This document shows positions 45,301 through 51,408 of a stretch of 51,408 nt of DNA, in pieces. The position numbers and the translations under genes were made by a program. The number at the start of each line of letters is the position of its first letter. Position 1 is the stretch's first letter. The stretch is from positions 1-51,408 of the forward strand of contig JAEYZG010000055.1 in the NCBI GenBank assembly GCA_023428135.1. The letters run 5' to 3'. Under the pieces are notes generated by a model. That model made no database searches and was not told the origin of the DNA. It saw only the letters and a list, made by a program, of their open reading frames with translations. The stretch comes from Bacteroidota bacterium. GTDB taxonomy: Bacteria > Bacteroidota > Bacteroidia > Cytophagales > Cytophagaceae.

Positions 45301-48300
45301 ATTAGCAATATCAGGAGGTGTAGCTCCATATTCAAACTTTAAATGGTCAAATAAAGCAACAACCCAAGATATTACTGATCTAGAACCTGGTACTTATTCA
45401 GTAGAATTTTATGATGACAAAGGATGTAAATATCAGTCACCGGATTTTATTGTAAGCCAACCAGCACCATTAGCCATTACTGCTGATATCACTGAATCTG
45501 TCTGTAAAGGAGGTACAAATGGAACCATCACTATTACTTCCGTGACGGGCGGTACAGCTCCGTACACCTATCTATGGCCTGAAAATGTTACTACTCAGGG
45601 AATATCTAATTTAGGTGCAGGAACCTACAATCTAACATTAACGGATGCAAACGGATGTACATTAGATTCCAACTTCGTAATCGAAGAGCCTGATGGATTT
45701 GTATTTGACACAGTTAGAACAGACATCACTTGTTTTGGTTTAACCGATGGAAGTATTAATGTGGATGTTACTTCAGGTGGTACCTCCCCATATAGTTACC
45801 TATGGAATACCGGAGTAACAACAAACAATATTCAGAATTTAGGAAAAGGTCCATATAGCGTAAAAATTACTGATGCCAGTGGATGTAGCGAAACCTTAAA
45901 CTTTATTATCATTGAACCAACACAGTTAAATGCAACTTCTATAGTTTCAAATGTTCAATGTTACAAAGACAATAGCGGATCTATAGAAATGACACCGACA
46001 GGAGGAACACCCGATTACGCTTACTTATGGAACACAGGAAATAACACTGCCAAAATAACCAATCTTAGGGCAGGAACTTATCAAGTGACAATCACTGACA
46101 AAAACTCATGCAGTAAAGACACTACCTTTATTATCACACAACCAGATACCTTAATTGTGGATCATGCAAGTGCAGTAAAAGATGTATCATGTAATGGAAA
46201 ATCAGACGGACAGATTGAATTACATCTGAATATCTCAGGAGGAACAGCACCATACTCCAATTTCGTATGGACACCAGGTACATTGACTGGGCCTAACAAT
46301 TATGATCTACCTGCAGGTGTTTATATCGTGAACTTTAAGGATGATAAAAACTGCTCATATATAGATCAGTTTGAAATCAAAGAACCTCTGCCAATGGAAA
46401 TTAACCCTATAGTGAATCCGAATCCTATCTGTAAATCCAAAACAGTAACGATCACGATACCTGAGGTATATTCAGCTTATTCATTTGACGGAGGAAAGAG
46501 CTATCAGACTTCTAATAAGTTTTCAAAACCGATCTTTTCTGATACTTTAATAAAGGTTGTAGTTTTAGATTACCTTTCTACTTGTGAAAGTAAAGTTGAT
46601 TCTGTAAATGTTTCCTTAAAGAAACTTACTGCTGACAATTTATCTAAGGATGTATCCTGCTTTGGTAAGTCTGATGGTACCATTTCACTTGCAAATATAA
46701 CCGGAGGTGCAGGAGGATATTGGTTTGCGCTTGATGAATTTTCAATACCTCAACAAGATTCTACATTTACAGGATTAGATAAAGGTACCTATACCCTTTC
46801 AATCTTTGACAATTCAGGTTGTTTGTATGACTTCCCTGTTGAAATTAAAGAACCTCAAAAGCTTGTTCTTGGCATTGATACCATTATCACTATCAAACCT
46901 TGCGCAAATTCAAACAATGGGGAAATACATCTAGAAGTATCAGGTGGTAACGGAGATTTTAAATACTCTCTGAACAATGGTACATTATCCACTACTCCTG
47001 TTTTCACAAGCCTGCCTCAAAACGATTATTTTGTAAAAGTTATCGACAAAAATGGTTGTGCGGACTCATTATCAGCAAAAGTAACAGCCCCTGATACTAT
47101 CAATATTGCAAATATAGTTGCAGATATTACCGGGGTTGACTGTTTTGCTGATGATAATGGCTCCATCAAACTATCTAACATAAGCGGAGGTCTTCAACCT
47201 TATATTTTCACCTTAAATGGTACAAAGAACAATACAGGTGAATTTGATAACCTATCAGGTGGAAAATCTACATTGGTAATTTCCAATAAAGATGATCAAT
47301 GTCCGGTATCATATCCGTTTGAAATTCCAGAGCCGGAGCAGATTAAGATTATCATGAGTGATGTAAAACAAATCACCTGTTCAAATGAAGGTAGCGTGAC
47401 AATAAATGGAGTTGGCGGTATCACACCATATCAATATGCTATTGACGATAATTCTTATGGCATCACTAATGTATTCAGCAGTCTTTCTGTAAATACATAT
47501 CACTTTAAAATTAAAGATGCCAATAGCTGTCTTGCAGAAGCAGATACAACATTAGTACGTATTGGGCCAATGCCATACATAAGAACCAAAGATGTACCTT
47601 GTTTCAATGAGAGAAAAGGTGAGATTTCCATCGATTCACTACAAGGTGGAATTCCAATTTTCACTTATTATTTAAACACAATTGAAAAGACTACCAATAA
47701 TGTTATTACAGATTTAAGTGCAGGTATTTATTCAATGGGTATTAAAGATGGAAATTGCGATGTGCCATTTACCATCAACGGGTATTACTTGTTTAATGGA
47801 ATTGATTATGACACTATCTATCATTCTAATATTATCATTACTGAGCCAGAACCTATCACTGCTGAAACATATGTGATTAAGAGTTCAAGAGAAATCAACT
47901 CAGGTACTATTTATGTTTATGACATACAGGGAGGTACACCGTTCTATCTGATTAGCAATGATGACCTGGTTTATTCGACCTATGTATTAGCAGATTCAAC
48001 ACTGAATAGCTATAGTAACCTTGCACCCGGGGAATATAAAATTTATATCAAGGATGGAAATGGTTGTAAAGTAGAAAAAGAAGTAGTGGTTGGATCAGGA
48101 TTCTTTATACCAAATATGTTTACACCTAATGGGGATGGTAAAAACGACAGATTCGAAATATTGTCTATACCATACGGATCTAAATTCTATGTTCATAATA
48201 AATGGGGTAGCAGGGTTTTTGCGAGTGACAATTATGATAATAGCTGGGATGGAGAAGATCAGCCGGATGGAGTTTACTTCTATGATCTGCTTTTACCAAA

Positions 48301-48340
48301 CGGTCAAGCATATAAAGGATGGATTGAAATCATGAGATAA
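42392..48340 (+). CDS. Giant SprB-repeat surface protein with T9SS type B sorting domain
   Basis: A 1982-residue secreted protein: signal peptide ending near AYAQ (residue 28), then more than 20 tandem units of about 75-80 residues, then a C-terminal domain. Each unit runs roughly as Cys, DGSI, SGGTAPY, a Trp, LxAGTY, a TDxxGC segment, and a final strand ending in a Pro-rich joint. This is the SprB repeat found in the gliding adhesin SprB and related proteins. Later units (from about residue 1340) lose the Trp and diverge. The C-terminal 80 residues start FIPNMFTPNGDGKNDRFEI, the gliding-motility-associated type B sorting domain. The protein should be exported by T9SS and attached or moved on the surface. 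It is far shorter than F. johnsoniae SprB (over 6000 residues). No promoter was recognised. Confidence 0.92.
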   Translation: MDKSIRITPIWLFVLFILAILNKTAYAQVMCFNIPAIEVSQVNSSCSGGNTGSITVKVLGSKGPYSYGLYWSGPSIPSVFSMDSTITFNNLAPGTYTAAVLTSTGLCSYPNIIITEPLDLVISETITRPNCKGESNGKIDINITGGTPPYSYLWDDGSTSQNLTGIGTGTYNIKVTDSKYCEKWASFTVTEPTTFALAGSSTNTTCNGVNNGSINLSVSGATPPYSFHWDDDGSITSSNRTNLKAGTYTVHITDANNCNKDTIFNITEPTPLSVTAVLNNVNCNEGADGSINLSVSGGTAPYTFNWTDNGSTSQNRTNLKQGTYEITISDDNNCELDTFFTLTQPTPLALTAVVTNSTCGMPNGSIDITSVTGGTAPYSYSWVDGPSTQDRTGLITDNYTIEIMDTKGCKKDSTFTITSPLPISLTATITNASCGLANGAININSITGGTAPYTYTWDGSITTQNRTELGVGMYSLKIKDANGCEKDTSFNITNPAEYTVVAILTNTSCTVNDGTITLNVSGGTTPYTFLWNDLITTQSRIGLAAGTYSVKIKDASGCEKDTAFTIIKPIPFSINALVTNPICSTNDGSINLNVNGGTTPYSFLWSDNGSTSQNRIALGGGSYQVKISDASGCEKDTTFTITQPAPFALTATVTNPACNGGTGSITINSLTGGTAPFSFLWADNNATTQNRTSLVAGDYKVTLTDSKGCSKDSTFTITQPAPFVVDSKTTDETCAGLNNGKININSVTGGITPYSYKWSNGAITQNVSNLGAGNYNVIISDVNGCSDTIDFTINPPVPMTLTTNITEPTCIGASDGSIEVTSVSGGKEPISYFWTATGETTEKISNLSKGTYELIIQDNYSCTETFNIDVNDPAPISAGSTITDESCTGNDGSISLIINGGTAPYTFAWQNNETTQDISDLVAGTYTVKVTDSKGCSETFNFTVNHSVTISITATITNVKCYGGNDGTITLAISGGVAPYSNFKWSNKATTQDITDLEPGTYSVEFYDDKGCKYQSPDFIVSQPAPLAITADITESVCKGGTNGTITITSVTGGTAPYTYLWPENVTTQGISNLGAGTYNLTLTDANGCTLDSNFVIEEPDGFVFDTVRTDITCFGLTDGSINVDVTSGGTSPYSYLWNTGVTTNNIQNLGKGPYSVKITDASGCSETLNFIIIEPTQLNATSIVSNVQCYKDNSGSIEMTPTGGTPDYAYLWNTGNNTAKITNLRAGTYQVTITDKNSCSKDTTFIITQPDTLIVDHASAVKDVSCNGKSDGQIELHLNISGGTAPYSNFVWTPGTLTGPNNYDLPAGVYIVNFKDDKNCSYIDQFEIKEPLPMEINPIVNPNPICKSKTVTITIPEVYSAYSFDGGKSYQTSNKFSKPIFSDTLIKVVVLDYLSTCESKVDSVNVSLKKLTADNLSKDVSCFGKSDGTISLANITGGAGGYWFALDEFSIPQQDSTFTGLDKGTYTLSIFDNSGCLYDFPVEIKEPQKLVLGIDTIITIKPCANSNNGEIHLEVSGGNGDFKYSLNNGTLSTTPVFTSLPQNDYFVKVIDKNGCADSLSAKVTAPDTINIANIVADITGVDCFADDNGSIKLSNISGGLQPYIFTLNGTKNNTGEFDNLSGGKSTLVISNKDDQCPVSYPFEIPEPEQIKIIMSDVKQITCSNEGSVTINGVGGITPYQYAIDDNSYGITNVFSSLSVNTYHFKIKDANSCLAEADTTLVRIGPMPYIRTKDVPCFNERKGEISIDSLQGGIPIFTYYLNTIEKTTNNVITDLSAGIYSMGIKDGNCDVPFTINGYYLFNGIDYDTIYHSNIIITEPEPITAETYVIKSSREINSGTIYVYDIQGGTPFYLISNDDLVYSTYVLADSTLNSYSNLAPGEYKIYIKDGNGCKVEKEVVVGSGFFIPNMFTPNGDGKNDRFEILSIPYGSKFYVHNKWGSRVFASDNYDNSWDGEDQPDGVYFYDLLLPNGQAYKGWIEIMR
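42500..48090 (+). repeat. Tandem SprB-like repeat array (about 22-24 units)
   Basis: Units are about 225-240 bases long. I count about 17 good units with a Trp (up to about 46400), one degenerate unit, about five diverged units and one partial unit before the sorting domain. Most units differ at the DNA level, so the array is old. An exception is the pair of unit joints at 44313-44332 and 44541-44560, which share 20 identical bases. Confidence 0.8.
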
Positions 48341-48375
48341 AAAAAGCCCCCCGACCAAGGTCGGGGGGCTTTTTT
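48341..48375. terminator. Very strong bidirectional terminator
   Basis: AAAAAGCCCCCCGACC (48341-48356) and GGTCGGGGGGCTTTTT (48359-48374) are perfect arms; a small loop opens at the centre. GC-rich stem and T-runs on both strands make it a textbook terminator for the giant surface gene and the convergent acyl-CoA reductase gene. Confidence 0.9.
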
Positions 48376-49387
48376 ATAATTCCATTAAAAATTTCATTGT
48401 ATCAACATTATCAGCATAATCCCATGGCGCAGGGCACTGGGCGCTTCCAAAAGCAACCGAACCGGGGTACCAACCATTAGCAGAAAGTACAACCTGAATT
48501 TTTTCCTGATTAGAAGATAATTGGGATTTTAAAGTAGTCAAATCCTCATACTCTTCATAGTATGCAACGGAAATAGGCGAAACAATCTGCTCATCCCTTT
48601 TTAACATCAGGAAGCCATTATCCAAATGATCCACTTTATTTAGCAGGAAAATTGATTTCTGATAATCATAGTTATTGGCATATTTGTGATAATTAAGGAT
48701 CCCCTCAAATCTGTTCATATTTTTATAAAAAGTATGAAAATTGTACCCCTTAGGAACAAACAATTTTGACACATTTCTACATCCAAGTCCGAAATAAGTA
48801 AAGATATCATCTGATAAAAGTTTTAGCTCCCCCTCACCTTCTTCCCCATTTAGGACCGCAACCGAAGATCTGTTTTTCCGCACAATATGAGGCACTTTTG
48901 AGAAATATGCTTTAAAATATTTGGCGGAATTATCACTTCCTGAAGCAATATATGCATCCATATTTTTGAGCATATCCTGAAAGGTAATTTTATCTGCAAA
49001 CGAAGGTTCTATTTCAATCAATAAAGCAGCAATTTTTCGGAGAAGAACACTATCGGTGGCCGCTAATTTTCCATAAAAATGATGCCCGGTTAAAAGGACA
49101 CATAAAAAATCATGGAAACCGGCAGCAGGAATATTCCCTGCCATTACGACCCCTACATTTTTGGATTTGTAGGCAGATGAATATCCCTCAATCCATTGCT
49201 TGAGTTTTTTTTCATCCAATAATGAAATAATGCCATTCAATGCTTGCCTGACATTGGCATTTGTAAACCAGCTGTTGTTATTTTCCACCTGCCTGGCCCA
49301 TATATCCAACTCATTATCAGATAAATTATTTAAATATTTCCCTAATGAAGCAAATGCATCTGCCCTCTTGGAAAGTCCCGTCTCCAT
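48374..49387 (-). CDS. LuxC-like acyl-CoA reductase
   Basis: A 337-residue protein of the LuxC/acyl-CoA reductase family, a branch of the aldehyde dehydrogenase fold. The cofactor-binding part has VGVVMAGNIPAAGFHDFL, and Cys203 in FGLGCRNVSKLFVP is the likely acyl-enzyme residue. LuxC members reduce acyl thioesters to aldehydes; here the physiological substrate is unknown and there are no lux genes. It is divergent from a 2[4Fe-4S] ferredoxin gene with overlapping promoters, an arrangement I recall from other Bacteroidota, which suggests a shared electron-transfer role. Confidence 0.8.
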   Translation of the reverse strand: METGLSKRADAFASLGKYLNNLSDNELDIWARQVENNNSWFTNANVRQALNGIISLLDEKKLKQWIEGYSSAYKSKNVGVVMAGNIPAAGFHDFLCVLLTGHHFYGKLAATDSVLLRKIAALLIEIEPSFADKITFQDMLKNMDAYIASGSDNSAKYFKAYFSKVPHIVRKNRSSVAVLNGEEGEGELKLLSDDIFTYFGLGCRNVSKLFVPKGYNFHTFYKNMNRFEGILNYHKYANNYDYQKSIFLLNKVDHLDNGFLMLKRDEQIVSPISVAYYEEYEDLTTLKSQLSSNQEKIQVVLSANGWYPGSVAFGSAQCPAPWDYADNVDTMKFLMEL

Positions 49388-49411
49388 TTATATTAAATTG
49401 TAGTATTTCCG

Positions 49412-49444
49412 CAAAATTAGGATTTATATTGATTGAGAATCAAA
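49412..49444 (-). promoter_or_regulatory. Promoter of the LuxC-like gene
   Basis: On the minus strand TTTG (49441-49444) is followed after 21 bases by TAATTTTG (49412-49419), a full match to the Bacteroidota consensus. The transcript would start near 49405, about 18 bases before the ATG. Confidence 0.65.
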
Positions 49445-49459
49445 TTGTGCTTAATTTTG
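49429..49459 (+). promoter_or_regulatory. Promoter of the ferredoxin gene
   Basis: TTG (49429-49431) is followed after 20 bases by TAATTTTG (49452-49459), which fits the Flavobacterium-type consensus TTG-N17/23-TAnnTTTG. It overlaps the divergent promoter, and the two -7 boxes are identical in sequence and face outward. Confidence 0.6.
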
Positions 49460-49502
49460 TTGCTTAAAACACTTTTTAAACCATTTATATTATTTAATAA
49501 AG

Positions 49503-49508
49503 AAGGAG
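49503..49508 (+). promoter_or_regulatory. Shine-Dalgarno site of the ferredoxin gene
   Basis: AAGGAG lies six bases before the ATG at 49515. This is a near-perfect anti-16S match and stands out because most genes in this window have no such site, as is normal in Bacteroidota. It may support high expression. Confidence 0.6.
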
Positions 49509-49514
49509 TACGTC

Positions 49515-49862
49515 ATGGCTATAATGATTACCGATGAGTGTATAAACTGTGGAGCTTGTGAGCCGGAATGCCCAAATACTGCAATTTATGAGGGCGGTGT
49601 ACAGTGGAATTACTCAGGAGGCACTAAATTAAATGAGATTGAACTTGAAGATGGATCTTCGATGGACGCAAAAAGCCCTCAAGAGCCTGTATCTGACGAG
49701 TTTTACTATATTGTTGCAAACAAATGTACCGAGTGCATGGGTTTTCATGAAGAACCTCAATGCGCAGCGGTTTGTCCAGTAGATTGCTGTGTTCCAGATC
49801 CTGATAATGTAGAGGAGGAAGACACATTATTGGCTAAAAAAGCATGGCTTCACGCAGAATAA
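49515..49862 (+). CDS. 2[4Fe-4S] ferredoxin (Alvin type)
   Basis: A 115-residue soluble electron carrier. The first cluster motif is CINCGACEPECP (residues 9-20). The second is CTECMGFHEEPQC followed by AAVCP, with eight residues between the second and third Cys, the insertion typical of Allochromatium-type ferredoxins with very low potential. A spacer of about 45 residues separates the two halves. It is divergent from the LuxC-like gene, has a strong ribosome-binding site, and is followed by its own terminator. Confidence 0.93.
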   Translation: MAIMITDECINCGACEPECPNTAIYEGGVQWNYSGGTKLNEIELEDGSSMDAKSPQEPVSDEFYYIVANKCTECMGFHEEPQCAAVCPVDCCVPDPDNVEEEDTLLAKKAWLHAE

Positions 49863-49886
49863 TTGAAAATTAATTTCCCAATATTA

Positions 49887-49920
49887 AAAAAAGGTGATAA
49901 TTCAATATCACCTTTTTTAT
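49887..49920 (+). terminator. Terminator of the ferredoxin gene
   Basis: AAAAAAGGTGATA (49887-49899) and TATCACCTTTTTT (49906-49918) form a perfect 13-bp stem with a 6-base loop and T-run. It lies upstream of the pgk ATG, which argues against any pgk start before about 49920. Confidence 0.85.
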
Positions 49921-49964
49921 TTTACCAAGATTTCTTTAATATTGGCCTCCTTAAAATTTGCGAT

Positions 49965-51149
49965 ATGAAAACTGTAGACACCTTTAATTTTTCGGGTAAA
50001 AAAGCCTTGGTTAGGGTTGATTTCAATGTACCCTTAAACGATAAATATGAAATTACCGACGACACACGTCTTAAAGCTGTAATTCCGACAGTAAACAAAA
50101 TTCTGAAAGACGGAGGAAGTGCTATTCTTATGTCCCATTTAGGAAGACCAAAGGGTGGCTATGAAGAAAAGTACTCTCTGAAACATCTTCTTACTTATCT
50201 TAATAAAACCTTTAACACTACAGTTAAATTTGCAACCGACTGTATAGGTGCTGATGCTGAAAAACTTTCTGCTGATTTAAAGGCTGGAGAAATTCTTTTA
50301 CTTGAAAACTTAAGATTCTACAAAGAAGAAGAAAAAGGTGACGAAGTGTTTGCTCAAAAGCTTTCCAAACTTGGAAATGTGTATGTTAATGATGCCTTCG
50401 GAACTGCTCACAGAGCTCACGCTTCTACTGCGATTATTGCTAAATTTTTCAATGACAGAATTTGCGGATATGTAATGCAGGCAGAACTTGACAATGCTAA
50501 CAAAATCCTAGAGAAAGCTGATAAGCCTTTCACTGCAATCATGGGTGGAGCTAAAATTTCTGACAAAATCCTTATTATCGAAAGACTTCTTGACAAAGTA
50601 GACAACCTGATCATCGGCGGTGGAATGTCATATACTTTTGCAAAAGCTCTTGGAGGAAATATCGGAACATCCCTTCTTGAGGCTGACAAAGTAGAATTAG
50701 CGAAAACGCTTATCGAAAAAGCTAAAACCAAAGGAGTAAATCTTATCCTTCCGATTGATACTGTAGTTGCTGATAAATTTGACAACAACGCATCTACTCA
50801 AATTGCCCCTAACAGAAATATTCCTGACGGATGGATGGGACTTGACATCGGACCGGAATCTCAAAGAAGTTTTTCTGAGGTAATCGACCAATCTAAAACT
50901 TTACTTTGGAATGGCCCAATGGGAGTTTTCGAAATGCCAAGTTTCGAAAAAGGAACAGTAGCTGTTGCTAAGGCAGTTGTAAATGCAACAAAAAAAGGTG
51001 GTTTCTCGCTTATCGGAGGTGGAGATTCTGCCGCAGCTATCAATAACCTTGGTTTCGGGGATGATGTATCTTACGTTTCTACAGGTGGTGGTGCACTTCT
51101 TGAGTACATGGAAGGCAAAGTTCTTCCTGGAGTTGCTGCTCTTCAATAA
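49965..51149 (+). CDS. pgk: Phosphoglycerate kinase
   Basis: A 394-residue glycolytic enzyme that transfers phosphate between 1,3-bisphosphoglycerate and ADP. Motifs are RVDFNVPL, SHLGRPKG, GGAKISDK, and the nucleotide-binding GGGDSAAA. I start at the ATG at 49965 (MKTVDTFNF), which gives the standard length; a longer in-frame start at 49863 lies before the ferredoxin terminator and would add a meaningless leader. Its promoter must fall in the 45 bases between terminator and ATG, or it depends on read-through; only a poor -7-like box is seen. Confidence 0.96.
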   Translation: MKTVDTFNFSGKKALVRVDFNVPLNDKYEITDDTRLKAVIPTVNKILKDGGSAILMSHLGRPKGGYEEKYSLKHLLTYLNKTFNTTVKFATDCIGADAEKLSADLKAGEILLLENLRFYKEEEKGDEVFAQKLSKLGNVYVNDAFGTAHRAHASTAIIAKFFNDRICGYVMQAELDNANKILEKADKPFTAIMGGAKISDKILIIERLLDKVDNLIIGGGMSYTFAKALGGNIGTSLLEADKVELAKTLIEKAKTKGVNLILPIDTVVADKFDNNASTQIAPNRNIPDGWMGLDIGPESQRSFSEVIDQSKTLLWNGPMGVFEMPSFEKGTVAVAKAVVNATKKGGFSLIGGGDSAAAINNLGFGDDVSYVSTGGGALLEYMEGKVLPGVAALQ

Positions 51150-51173
51150 ACAATTATATAAAAATAGGCTATA

Positions 51174-51207
51174 AAAAAAAGAGACTGAAATTCAGTCTCT
51201 TTTTTTA
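51174..51207 (+). terminator. Terminator of pgk
   Basis: AAAAAAAGAGACTGAA and TTCAGTCTCTTTTTTT are perfect arms; the centre opens into a small loop. A T-run of seven follows. Confidence 0.88.
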
Positions 51208-51355
51208 TGTAACTATCGTAAAGTTCCCTTGCTACCATTATGTAAAAGGTACTACTTTTAACTTTCAGCTTTAAACTTTACGCCATTACTGTCCGGTAAA
51301 AAATGAAAAGGCATAAAAAAGTGCTCCTATTATGCAGAATAGGGCACTTTTTTTT
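51208..51355. other. Structured intergenic segment between two terminators
   Basis: No reading frame fits. CGTAAAGTT (51217-51225) and AACTTTACG (51274-51282) form a 9-bp long-range stem, and TAAAAG (51243-51248) pairs with CTTTTA (51255-51260) inside it. A second terminator (51315-51353) closes the segment. This layout would suit a small RNA of about 100-150 bases, but no promoter match was found. Confidence 0.35.
51315..51355. terminator. Second terminator at the right edge
   Basis: AAAAAAGTGC (51315-51324) pairs with GCACTTTTTT (51344-51353), and CCTATT with AATAGG further in, with one bulged T. T-runs lie on both sides. It could end a gene that enters from the right, or a small RNA lying between it and pgk. 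Confidence 0.75.
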
Positions 51356-51408
51356 ATTTAAAAAAAGAGGGGCTTATCCTGAAAAGACTATTTTAATTTG
51401 CCTACTTG

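Noticed and set aside
42500..48090. CRISPR-like or non-coding tandem repeat
   Set aside because: The periodicity is about 75-80 codons in an unbroken frame with a conserved protein pattern, so it is a protein repeat array.
49863..49964. Longer N-terminus for phosphoglycerate kinase from 49863
   Set aside because: The extra stretch runs through the ferredoxin terminator and gives a leader unlike any phosphoglycerate kinase.
1..51408. tRNA, rRNA, riboswitch or insertion sequence
   Set aside because: No cloverleaf-like, rRNA-like or transposase sequence was recognised in any gap; I could not run a covariance search, so small RNAs may be missed.

Overview
The window is AT-rich chromosomal DNA from a Bacteroidota bacterium, most likely a gliding member of the Cytophagales (Cytophaga/Sporocytophaga-like). 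This rests on the gene content: an alternative complex III plus aa3-type oxidase operon, a type IX secretion (T9SS) Plug protein, a giant SprB-repeat protein with a gliding-type C-terminal sorting domain, and a PUR-family DUF3276 protein. It also rests on promoters of the Bacteroidota form TTTG-N19/21-TAnnTTTG. The genus is an inference. I saw no rRNA, tRNA, insertion sequence, prophage or CRISPR array.

Layout. 1-486 has no gene but holds five copies of a palindrome (TTACAATTGTAA type) and a terminator for the SDR oxidoreductase at 487-1197. 1280-2770 encodes an MlaE/MlaF lipid-transport ABC pair, convergent with a 1151-residue outer-membrane barrel-like protein of unknown role (2785-6240). 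6351-10067 is a very large NtrY-like sensor kinase without a partner regulator. 10108-26747 is a 16-gene respiratory operon on the minus strand: actABCDEF, ctaC, ctaD, ctaA, ctaB, two COX3-like subunits, a subunit IV, a Sco copper chaperone, a DUF420/CtaM protein and a small secreted Cys protein. One good promoter precedes actA. The products should build a quinol:cytochrome c oxidoreductase and cytochrome oxidase supercomplex together with its heme A and copper assembly factors.

27267-36378 is a mixed housekeeping block: murB, dCMP deaminase, an ABC-F ATPase followed by the T9SS Plug gene, an orphan Cas6-type CRISPR endoribonuclease, ychF, a PUR-type nucleic-acid-binding protein, an RlpA/SPOR protein and a DUF58 protein. 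36479-41706 carries both aconitase types side by side (AcnA then AcnB). 42033-48340 is a two-gene surface-protein locus: a one-domain SprB-like secreted protein, then a 1982-residue protein of more than 20 SprB-like repeats with a T9SS type B sorting domain. A LuxC-like acyl-CoA reductase and a 2[4Fe-4S] ferredoxin are transcribed divergently from overlapping promoters, and pgk ends the coding part. The last 200 bases hold two strong terminators that bracket a possible small structured RNA.

Most gene pairs are separated by clear hairpin terminators, and several of these overlap the stop codons of convergent genes. The most interesting items are the orphan Cas6, the palindrome cluster at the left edge, the SprB-repeat locus with one locally homogenised repeat pair, the symmetric LuxC/ferredoxin promoter, and the possible RNA between terminators at the right edge.
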